From Simmondsia chinensis (taxonomy: Eukaryota > Streptophyta > Magnoliopsida > Caryophyllales > Simmondsiaceae), in contig JAGTTD010000010.1 of NCBI GenBank assembly GCA_018398585.1, positions 30,792,638 to 30,856,637 on the forward strand: a stretch of DNA of 64,000 nucleotides, given 5' to 3'. Both the position numbers and the translations under genes were made by a program. Below, in pieces: positions 55,321-64,000 of this stretch. The notes below the pieces were generated by a model. That model was not told the origin of the DNA. It did not search any database and saw nothing but the letters and a program-made list of their open reading frames with translations. Each line of letters opens with the position of its first letter. Positions within the stretch are counted from its first letter, which is position 1.

Positions 55321-56917
55321 TCCTTTCCCTTGCCCCGGCCGATGCGCGCAGGGAGGAGTCGGACATGGAGGATGACCCGGCCCTGGCCGCTGCTCCTGCC
55401 CGAGCATCACGTCGCAATGGACGCCCACCCACGCCACCCGCTCCTGCTGATCCCGGCGACGTCCCACCATATGTGACGGATACTATGCACTGTCTGGATC
55501 ACATTCAGTATTTGGTATCGACTGCAGACGGATGGTTCTCCTCCGCCTTTCCCCCCTCCTTGAGTTATTTGTGTTACTCCTATACTAAACATTTGCTCTG
55601 TATATCTTTCTTTTCCTTTTATTAACAAATTATTTTAGTCCACAGTCTTCTCTATTCTTTTTTTTGTTTAATGCAACTTGCTATTGTCTGTCTTCAACTT
55701 CTGGGATTCGTTCGACATGTGTGGCTGCTGATTCATGATCTCAGGTCGTCTCTCTCCTTTCCTTGCCTCTATTTTAATTATGGTGCATTGAGGACAATGC
55801 AATGTTTGAGTTTGGGAATGACAGATGAGAGTCAACTTTATTTGTCCTTTAAGCTTAATTTGGCATCAATTAGCTACATTTTTTAAGGCATAAATGAGTA
55901 TAAGGTTGTATGTGACCCTTATTGTAGCCCGGTTCTAAGATGTACTTTGATGATTAGAATGATTATGAGACAAGATTATTGCTGGATCAAATTTTTGAAT
56001 CCATATTTTTGTCTTTTAATTAGTTAGTGAGATTATTACTTTTCACCCTTAATCTTGTGACATATCATATTGTTTGGGTCAAAATAATAGTAATAATTTA
56101 GGAATAGGAATCCAATATTCTAGTTCTAATAATGTTGAAATCAATTGTACATTTCTTTATCTTAAGTAACCCCTTAAAAAAAAGTGACAGGTTAGTTCTT
56201 GTAGCCCCTGTGTCTCAAGCAAGCAAGCCCGTAGGGGTATCTTAAAACCTAATACCTTGAGCCAACTGGGTTAGGAGCTGCCGGTCGAAAGCTCGCTACA
56301 TGGGCCACAGGGAAAGCTTAAGAAGAATCAACTTTGTAGTTACTAAAATAAGCACTAATCCCTAAAAAAAAGGTGTGTGCTAACAGACTAGGTTGTGGAT
56401 CTTTAAGACCCGAGCCATTAGGTCCATAGGGGTCTCTTAAAACCTGGTACCTTGAGCCAACTGGATTGGAAGCTGCCAGCCAAAAACTTGCTACATAGAT
56501 TTGAGGGAGACACGCCTAACCGAGTGAAAAAAAAAATATATATATAAAAATAAAAAAATAAAAAAAGGAAGAGGGGAAAATAAGAGAGAAAAGAAAAGCC
56601 TTTTGATTTCACTATTGACTAGCAGTGAAGGGTTATGATAATTTATTCCTTTACTTATTACCTTTATGTCTTCTTAAAGTTGGACGGTTTTGAAGTAAGA
56701 CGAAAGTGAGAGAAGTTCTAAGACTACTCACTAGTAAAAAGACCTTAATGACCGAAACTTAAGTTAGAACTAGTGCAAAATTACACTCTCAAGTATGATC
56801 GAACAATAATTTTCATAGGTGACCTTTGCCGTTAAATACCTGACTCGACTTTTCTGCCAGTAGCTAGTTTAAACTTAATCTTACTTGAGGACAAGCAATG
56901 TGTGGGTTTGGGGATGT
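55321..56917 (+). other. Athila 3' untranslated region with direct repeats and two PPT-like motifs
   Basis: A polypurine-like GAGGACAATGCAATGTTTGAG plus TTTGGGAATG lies at 55789-55822. A second, GAGGACAAGCAATGTGTGGG plus TTTGGGGATGT, lies at 56887-56917 against the 3' LTR. About 56231-56305 and 56427-56500 are direct copies (TCTTAAAACCT, CCTTGAGCCAACTGG, AGCTGCC.GYC) 195 bp apart. No gene is seen. Confidence 0.7.
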
Positions 56918-58551
56918 TGATACGCTTGATTTTTACAAATTTTATTTCCCATTCATGTCATATATTCGGGCTCTACATGTATGTTTGGTTGTTATTTAGG
57001 TACATTTTCCATGTGGAATACATCAAAGCGGACGAAAGACGAATTCCAGCAAAATCAAGGATTATTGAAGCATATTTGAAGACTAATTGGAGAAACCCAA
57101 CCACTTGTGTAAAAGAAAGACCCATTGGGTCATAATTCGGTGAACCGGGTACATCCTATAGCGCTTCAGTGCTTAATCGAGAAAAGGGGCTCAGAGAGCC
57201 GATCGATCAGCAGCTCACGGTTAGAGAAACTAACTGAGAGCTTGCCGATCGATCGGCCAAAAGCACCAATCGATCGGAAGCTTTGGGTGAGCTCACCGAT
57301 CGATCGGGAGGGTTCCGTACGGAACCCTAACCGCCCCTGCGCCTATAAATAGAAAAGGGGAGGTCAGCCTTTTCTACGCTTTATCTTTTGCCACGCCTCC
57401 TCTCATCCTCTCCTTCCCGAAGCCGCTACGAGATCCAAAGGGTTCTCAAATGTCGAAGCACAGGTGGTTGAAGTACTGGAGGAATCAAAGCAAGGATCAA
57501 TGTCAACATCAATTGAGGGAGTCTTCAAATTCTTAGTTTTATCATTATTATTTTCTTTCTTGGATTTCATGATGTTTAGAACTCCTAAAGAAGAATAGAC
57601 TTTTAGATTAGGGATGAAGGACGGATAACCGTCCGTATCCCATATTTATATTTTATTGTAAACAATAGTTTTGTTATGTTATATACACCCCCCAATGGGG
57701 AATTTATGATCGTTATTTGGTTTTCTTTGATTGAACTTGTAGCCATGCTAAGATTTCTAGATTATTAGCATTAGTCTACGAGCTTGTAGCATAGACCATA
57801 ACATAACTGGTTTTCACACGTGGTTAGGGTTGATGTTGTACCTAACCCTAAACACAATCTTTATACAAATTAATATTTGGTTAGGAGTGACAAATGAATT
57901 AAGTAGTGCTAATAAGATAACATATGCTACATGTAGAGGTGATATGAATGGTTATGCCTTTAGACTAGTTCATTACCCTAAGTCCTAATTTAAATATGTT
58001 TTGCCCCTCTTTTTGCTTTTGTTTGGTGAATCTTGCATCCACTTGTTGATGTTGATGATAAAACGTAGCAAGATTTAGCACAAAAGGAGTGTTTTTGCAA
58101 AGAAATGGCAATAGAAACGAAAAAGAGCAAAAGCGATCAATAGTGATAAAATTTTGGGGTAAAATGGTTTGAAAATAAACCTAAATGATATGAATAATTA
58201 TATACTAAATTAGACTTATCAAAATACTAACTCAGGCTTAGTGCTTGTCGCCTAAGCCTCCCAAACCATTGCCATAGTAGAATATAATGACGGAATACGA
58301 GTAATACTACCTTGAATTCATTCCCTGAACTAACCTCAATTGAATTGACACTTTTAATTTATCATCAGTTTTGCTATTTTAGCTAACAAATCATTTAAAC
58401 CAACTCAAAACTCGATTTCAACCACTCGTTAATAACAAAATCCAACTTAACTCCGATTCCCTGCGGACACAATCCGTATACTCAATTTAGCTATAACGAT
58501 CTGGTACGCTTGGAAGTAGACTGTTTTAAAACACACATTTAAAACACATAA
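56918..58551 (+). repeat. Athila 3' LTR
   Basis: It starts TGATACGCTTGATTTTTAC, matches the 5' LTR throughout, and is longer because of the insert at 57997-58221. The TATA box (CCTATAAATAGAAAAGG) lies at about 57341-57357. It lacks roughly 26 bp of the 5' LTR palindrome region. Confidence 0.88.
57997..58221. mobile_element. 225-bp TG...CA insertion with 5-bp TSD
   Basis: The insert starts TGTTTTGCCCC, ends AGACTTATCA and is flanked by AAATA at 57992-57996 and 58222-58226. The 5' LTR of the same element has TTTAAATACTAAC uninterrupted. The ends and duplication fit a tiny solo LTR, for example of a TRIM-like family. I saw no second copy in the window. Confidence 0.8.
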
Positions 58552-58556
58552 GTCAT

Positions 58557-59940
58557 CTTCTCATTAAAGTTTAAGTGGGTAAGATCACAGCTAATCATTT
58601 TCATCCAACTTGTCATTGGCCTGTCTATATTGAATTAAAACTTTTTAAGACATTTAAATTAAAGGAAAAAAAGGACTAAAAGGATTAACAATACCCATAC
58701 AATTATTAATATTCTCTGCTCAAAATCTAAAATACCCTTATAGCACAGTTTGAGCCAGATTGTTTAAAAATCAATTTTGATCAAGGTAAGAAATTCGAGC
58801 AAAGGTCCAAAATTCAAATCTACTTTCTTCAATCATAATCAAAATTGTTATTACAATTTACCATATTTCTTGTCTTAAATTCATTAATGGAAGAATTAAT
58901 CCTTTCGAATGTGCGTAGATGCTATAGTTTAGTAATCAAATAAGAAAAAAAGCTATGAACATGTCTGTGATAATATATGAATGAGCGACCAAGATATAAT
59001 TCTTTATTACAATGATCTTGATTTCGAGATTGCAAGAAAGATGAAAGAAACAACTTTAAACAGATTAACATAACGAAAGAATTGACCGAATAAATTACCG
59101 TACCATAAAGAATCCACTGTCCTAAGTCGTTTATGCCTCCATAGACGTACAATGGGAGGAACAACACTTCGACCCCAGGGTTAACACGGCACCCACCTCA
59201 TCAGCGTACTCGGGGAAGAAGGGTTGAAGTACGCCCCAACTTGCTTAGTAATAAAGGAGAGAATATTTTGAGAGAGAAGGAACACCATGAAGTAATATTT
59301 GGGTTAATTATGTTTTGATTTTAACTGCGTCCTTTGCAAACCCTAAGGATACATATTAAAGAGAAAATACTTGGAGGTTAAGAAAAAGATCATGGCAAGG
59401 AATTTGCCTCAATTAAGAAAAGTGACGGATATAGGAGCCTAAAAATAGGGTAAATTATGGGGAAAAAACAGTTAAGGAAAGAGCGGGAAAGGACGCGTAC
59501 TCGAGCTCGTGCTTGTAGCCTCGAACTAGGTCATATAGTAGTACCTCAAGGTGCACTTAGGATGGACAACATAAGCTCGAGCCAAAGGCCTCGAGCACTA
59601 CCGAAGATAAGGACTCAAATCGAGTTAGTTTATGACAACTAAAACAAATACAAAGGTCGTAATAATAAAAGTCCAAGTTAAAAAAAGTCCACATCATACC
59701 GCAACGCGCTGGCTCAACGAGGCAGGAGCCCGCATGCGTGTGGTTCACAAAACCTACTATAGGTCCCTCAAGACTTTACCGAGACAATAACAAGGGGATA
59801 TATAAACTAGATTTTCTACATGGGATAAAGAATTTTTCACAAAACTTCAAAATTAAAGCACATTACCCCCAAATTCCAACGCATGTTATACGTGTTTGGC
59901 AATTTCGTTTCAAGTAAATGCTAAAGCCGGATTCGAAATT
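58557..59940. other. Unassigned intergenic sequence
   Basis: No confident gene. A minus-strand frame at 58922-59167 includes a short hydrophobic run (LFLPLYVYGG) that could recall a membrane-protein exon, but splice sites and homology are not convincing. Confidence 0.4.
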
Positions 59941-59942
59941 CT

Positions 59943-59944
<2 letters not shown>

Positions 59945-60013
<69 letters not shown>
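59945..60013. repeat. (TA)n microsatellite
   Basis: About 34 TA units, the longest in the window. Confidence 0.98.
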
Positions 60014-60016
<3 letters not shown>

Positions 60017-60343
60017 GAAAGCGAATTTATCCTAGTGTTAGAGAATCAAAGAGCACCTTAGTTAGGAAATTTCCAACTTGGCTACTTTGGATGCGTGTAA
60101 CTTTCGTAAATAATTAGTCTAGAGTAAAATATCTATAAAACTCGAAGATGTCTCTTAAAAATAACAATGATATAATATTTACAAGTATACACTAGGGGCA
60201 TTATGTTTTAGGAAAGAAAAGCGAAAATTAATGATGTAAAACTTCCTACCAAAAAATAAACTCAATAATATTTCTTTAAAATGAAAAATAATAAATTACA
60301 TAGCTATATTTGTTGGCAACAATTAATTCCTAAGATAATATTC

Positions 60344-60399
60344 AATAATTACAACAACAAACTCAGTACCATGAGGGCTCCTGCCAATGCATGGTTTAG
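60344..60399 (-). mobile_element. Severely truncated Au-type SINE, 12-bp TSD
   Basis: The minus strand reads AAACCATGCATTGGCAGGAG, CCCTCATGGTACTGAG and a TTGTTGT tail, the 3' end of an Au SINE. AAGATAATATTC is present at 60332-60343 and 60400-60411. Confidence 0.8.
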
Positions 60400-60604
60400 A
60401 AGATAATATTCGTTAACTAAATAGATAAATACTAAATCAACTTGAAGAACTGATCTCTGAAATAAAGCTATTTAAGCGATTCTACTCGGATCCTAACAAA
60501 TTATCTAGCCAAATCTATTAACATACAACTTAAAATGTCATATTTTCTAATATAATTAAATCCCTCCTTGTGTGCTACATCTCCAAACTAAGTTTGCAAT
60601 TGTT

Positions 60605-60852
60605 AGGCTCATTTAAGCTCAATCTAAGCTCGTTTAGGCTTGGGATTGGCTCATTCAGGCTCAAACTTAACTTGATTGGATATATTTAAACTAATAAATT
60701 ATATTAAAATAGACTCGCTAAAGCTCACAAGCCTACGAGTTCGAGCTTTATTAGACCCACCCTCAGCTCTACTTGAGCTCCAAATGGGCCAAACCTTTTG
60801 ATAGCAGGCTCACGAGCCCTCACGAGCCGGCTAGGCTCATTTACACCCCCTA
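60605..60852. mobile_element. Truncated copy of the GAGCTCG-rich hAT-like MITE
   Basis: It aligns in the same orientation with 29230-29513 and shares the terminal GGCTCATTTACACYCCCTA. The left end is missing. Confidence 0.7.
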
Positions 60853-60901
60853 CTAAGATTTATTTGTTCAAAGAAGAGATAAGAAAACAAAAAAGAAATA
60901 A

Positions 60902-63900
60902 TCAATCAGTTCTTCTAAGCAAATCCAAGATCAATTCAGCATTACGAATTACCTGGCTGTCCTGAGAATCCTCATTTCCCTGAGAAAAATCAGCACTTGT
61001 GTATGTTCTAATACCAGGACCATGTCCACCACTGTCTCTTTCCCTCCCCTGCTGTGCTCTTCTCACTTCCTTCTGATGTTCTGTCAGCTCTATCCTCCTC
61101 CTTTTCCCAAACAGCTTCACCCGCTTTGAGCCCACATTTGGCATTGCCATTGCCTTGCACCTCGATGAGGCTTTCGTGGATTCTGGGCTCGCTTTTTGCT
61201 CATGTAAGACCATTGTTATCTTACCTTGTTGTGATAGCTTGTCTAGAACGAGATGCAAGCAAAGAGGGAGGACTAACTCCGGTTGTTTTGCATAGGTTGA
61301 GTTCCAAAAGGTGATGGTTGTGTTGGAAATGGATGGGGTTGGATGGTTGAGAGTTTTTTCAAGGGAAGGTGCTTGGAGCTCGAGAAAAGAGGAGTCAAAT
61401 ATGATAGGAGGCCAACTTTGTTGTAGAGATTTGAGAGTTTCGGCCCACAAGAACTGTAGATGATGGTTGATTCTATCGTTGTTTTGTCCTTCGTTTGATA
61501 GCCATGGAAGCAGTGGAGCGCGTAATACCTGCAATTTGATGGAAACTGGTTAAGTGCCGGCCTGTCTCTCTCTTCAAGTGAGACAAAATTAATGACGAGA
61601 ATAGAATGACTTGATTCCTCCATTGTTGAGTGAAACAGGAGTAGGGAGTGAGCGGTCATATAGATGTTTCTAAGGTCACAAGCATGGAGGGAATGTTTGT
61701 ATTATAATACAAAAAATTACTGAAATATCGACAATTGAACCATGTGACATACTCTCTTAAAACAAGTTAATACTACGAAAAAATTAAAAAAGAACTTGAG
61801 TACAGTAACAGGCAAAACTAAGAAAACTGAATCAGCCTAGAAAAGATACTGTTTTCTTATCCAATCACAATTGTGGTGAATTGAGTTTCTATTAAATTTG
61901 AAACGCATTTCCAACACGAATATAAAAATTGAAACATAGAATCGTGTCACTGTGTATGAAATATTGGCATTTTTTAAGTTTTTGCAAGTAAAAGCACCCA
62001 GCTTGATCAATATGGTCATGCATTCAGTTATGCATACTAATAGATTGCATCTAGGGGTGCTAATTACTGGTTAATCTAACATTTTACCTGTAACTTTTGA
62101 TATAATTTTGTTTACAACACATTTATCGGTTTCTTCACTTATCCATTTTGATAAAAGTGATGACCAATACCTGTCTAGATTACCTAATTTTCCTATCAGT
62201 CCAGTAACTAAGTTGTAATTTGATAGCTAAAAATTTTAATTTGAATTTCAGTTGTAATTTAAAAACCAGAAATCTCAGTTCAAATTTTTGTTCACTTTTT
62301 CTGCTTTCGGTCCCACTCCAAGAAAGGAAGAATTATGATGCCTTGTAGATAGTGAAGAAAAAATCATCCATGACGCTGGTTTATGTAAGAAAAAGGTAAA
62401 AAGATGATTTATCTTCTTCATGGCTTCTAAAGAACCGTAGAAAAGAGAGGTACAAAAAACAACTAGACCTCAAAGAACGAAAGGATGTCATCCTTCAGTT
62501 GAAGCTTGCTAACCAAGTGCGCCAATGGAGGGAGCAGCCTGTAGCTAAGCATCAGAGTGAGCCAAACATAATCTTTCAAGGAGCATATAGAAAAAGAAAA
62601 TCGTAAAAGTTCTTCTTTGCTATTTTTGGTATTTTTAGAAACTAAAAACCATAACTTGGAGAAGATTTTTTCTTGTTTATGGTTTTTTTTTTTTTTTTTT
62701 AATTTAATCCTAGTTTTAGTGAAACTTTAAAACAGGAAACCAAAAACAAGAAAAAAAAAATAGTTTTCAAACACAATACTTAGTTTCGTATAAACCAAAA
62801 ATTACAAATAGAAAATAGTAAGAAATATTGAATTTGGAGAATCTACCTTAAGACCATATCTACACTGGTAGAGCTTAACCCTTCATTTTCTTTCCTGGAA
62901 TGCTTCAAAAGCCTGCATATTGTCCCAGACAAAATCAGCAGATGTAGCTCGACAGTACCATTGACACTATGGAAAGTGAAAACCTGCTTCGTTTGTTTGG
63001 AAGGAAGACATTTTCCTTTCAGATAATATTTCTTGTCAAAAGATTTTAACTAAAGATATTTTTCTTTTTCAAAATTTCCTATGTCTAATTTAAGAATTAA
63101 TTCCATTATATAAATTTAAATGAGTTTGCATTTCCTCCACTTGAGGCTGAGATCCTATTCAATAAGATTATAAAGAGGAAGGTTTTTTCCCTCAAAGGAA
63201 AATCGCTCTCTCTTTTTTTTGAGAGGAGGTCGATTTCTCCTCCATCGATAGAAAATTATCCCCGTAAGGTTATTATTGCTAAATATTTATGTAAGAAAAT
63301 AATAGAAATGGGATGGCTTTCCCTAAACCAAATTGGGCCTAATAAAAGGGAGATTCCACTGGGGCTTTTAGTTTATGGGGGCATAATCAAAACAACATGT
63401 TTTCAGTGTCAACTGAAAACTATTGGTAGCCCATGGGAAAAGCCTAAAAATCACGGGTGAGTTCTGCCAAAAAAAAGGCATGAAGGCCTAAATTAGAAGT
63501 ACATAGCACCGAATCAAATCGCAAAGCCAATGTGTTACCACCCATGCTAGAGTTGACAAATTTTCAGAAGTTCCCAGAAAAGGAATTGGACTGACCTGAC
63601 AATGAACTCCAAGCAATTGACTATGTTACTGGATCTCTTGTAGTCTGAGTTGTTTTCTTCAGGATTTAACTTCTCAATATGAAGATTCTCAGTGATACAT
63701 TGGGCAACGTCACCATAGAGAGAAAATACATTTGGCTCTTGAATTTTATCACTTGCATTGAGCTCCATGAAACACTCATCAAGGAAACCATTCAACAATG
63801 CACAGAGATTCTCAGCAAAACTGTTCACCCTCGATGCATCTGGAATGTGGATGGATATAACTAAGCAATACAATGATTTCCATTCTTGAACAACTCGTTG

Positions 63901-64000
63901 AACTATAAGGTCCTGTGAGAAAACTGGAGAAGCTGTAGGGGATTTGCGATCATTCAGATTGCTTAGTGGCCTCCGAGAAGAGTGTATGAAAAGAGGATAA
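60902..64000 (-). CDS. RIF1-like protein gene, last four exons (partial)
   Basis: Four minus-strand exons fit together: 64000-63596 (runs off the window), 62966-62847, 62619-62469 and 61528-60902 with TGA at 60902-60904. Introns start GT and end AG, and the phases agree: exon ends ..GTC AG join T GTC, then ..TTA AG joins C AAA, then GAG joins GTA. Key segments are VQRVVQEWKSLYCLVISIH, ENLCALLNGFLDECF, GTVELHLLILSGTICRLLKH, LVSKLQLKDDILSFFE, APSLEKTLNHPTPSISNTTI with TFWNSTY, and a C-terminus ELTEHQKEVRRAQQGRERD with DFSQGNEDSQDSQ. From memory this resembles the plant RIF1-like family (nuclear replication-timing, telomere-associated HEAT-repeat protein). The gene model is firmer than the name. 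Confidence 0.7.
61529..62468 (-). other. Intron 3 of the RIF1-like gene
   Basis: 940 bp, GTCTAG donor and TTGCAG acceptor. It has no element I recognise; the 61837-62019 minus frame is not coding. Confidence 0.6.
62967..63595 (-). other. Intron 1 (of the visible part) of the RIF1-like gene
   Basis: 629 bp, GTCAGT donor and TTTCCATAG acceptor. AT-rich, with no recognised repeat. Confidence 0.65.

Larger units (their letters stand above)
39644..58551 (+). mobile_element. Athila-type Ty3/gypsy retrotransposon with env-like ORF
   Basis: LTRs at 39644-41045 and 56918-58551 enclose gag, protease, RT-RNase H, integrase and an env-like ORF, all on the plus strand. After the 5' LTR the primer site reads AGTGCCGTTACCGGGGA, close to the TGGCGCCGTTGCCGGGGA of this group. 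Before the 3' LTR is GAGGACAAGCAATGTGTGGG plus TTTGGGGATGT. GTCAT flanks both sides (39639-39643 and 58552-58556). Nested insertions add about 7.6 kb of the 18.9 kb. Confidence 0.9.

Noticed and set aside
58922..59167. Possible membrane-transporter exon (LFLPLYVYGG)
   Set aside because: Only a short hydrophobic match, no splice sites or second exon that fit.
1..64000. CRISPR arrays, operons, tRNA genes or organellar inserts
   Set aside because: No regularly spaced repeats of that kind, no intact tRNA cloverleaf, and no plastid or mitochondrial gene sequence were recognised.

Overview
This is repeat-dense nuclear DNA from a flowering plant. The evidence is plant LTR-retrotransposon lineages (Athila, chromovirus, Sirevirus and several copia groups), Au-type SINEs, hAT-like MITEs with GGGTAC- and GAGCTCG-rich interiors, tRNA-iMet primer sites, and one plant-style exon/intron gene. 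I cannot name the species. Almost every coding trace is a decayed retrotransposon; the only convincing host gene is the 3' end of a gene at the right edge (60902-64000, minus strand).

Layout: 1-1560 holds a gag scrap, a tRNA-headed SINE and an inverted-repeat element carrying a TA microsatellite. 1560-3119 is a Ty3/gypsy remnant with gag, protease, polypurine tract and 3' LTR but no reverse transcriptase or integrase. 3130-11083 is a minus-strand copia element with 2.2-kb LTRs and a TTAGC duplication; one LTR holds a later SINE. 11089-14332 is a 5'-truncated plus-strand copia with a short 3' LTR. 14333-18126 has a 5S-rRNA-headed SINE and a tRNA-headed SINE. 18127-27077 is a plus-strand Sirevirus whose 5' LTR contains a solo Athila-type LTR. 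It abuts, tail to tail, a minus-strand Sirevirus remnant (27078-28330). 29052-29513 is a hAT-like MITE. 29713-36031 is a nearly complete minus-strand Tork-like copia. 36398-39457 is a cluster of MITEs, a SINE and foldback elements nested in one another. 39644-58551 is a 19-kb Athila-type gypsy with an env-like ORF. It is interrupted by a minus-strand chromovirus (43009-49095), a truncated copia LTR (51588-52880) and a 225-bp TG...CA insertion in its 3' LTR. 58552-60900 is gene-poor with small repeats.

The host gene reads leftwards in four exons with mutually consistent splice phases. Its protein resembles, from memory, the plant RIF1-like family (replication timing and telomere-associated protein), but that identity needs a search.

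The observations I rate highest are: a SINE whose head is a 5S rRNA derivative on an Au-type body; copia LTRs that have swallowed a second primer site and leader; short palindromes shared between the LTR and the spacer before the env-like ORF, seen independently in the Sirevirus and the Athila element; and a three-level nested foldback cluster whose insertion order can be read from target duplications. I found no microbial-type system, CRISPR array or operon.
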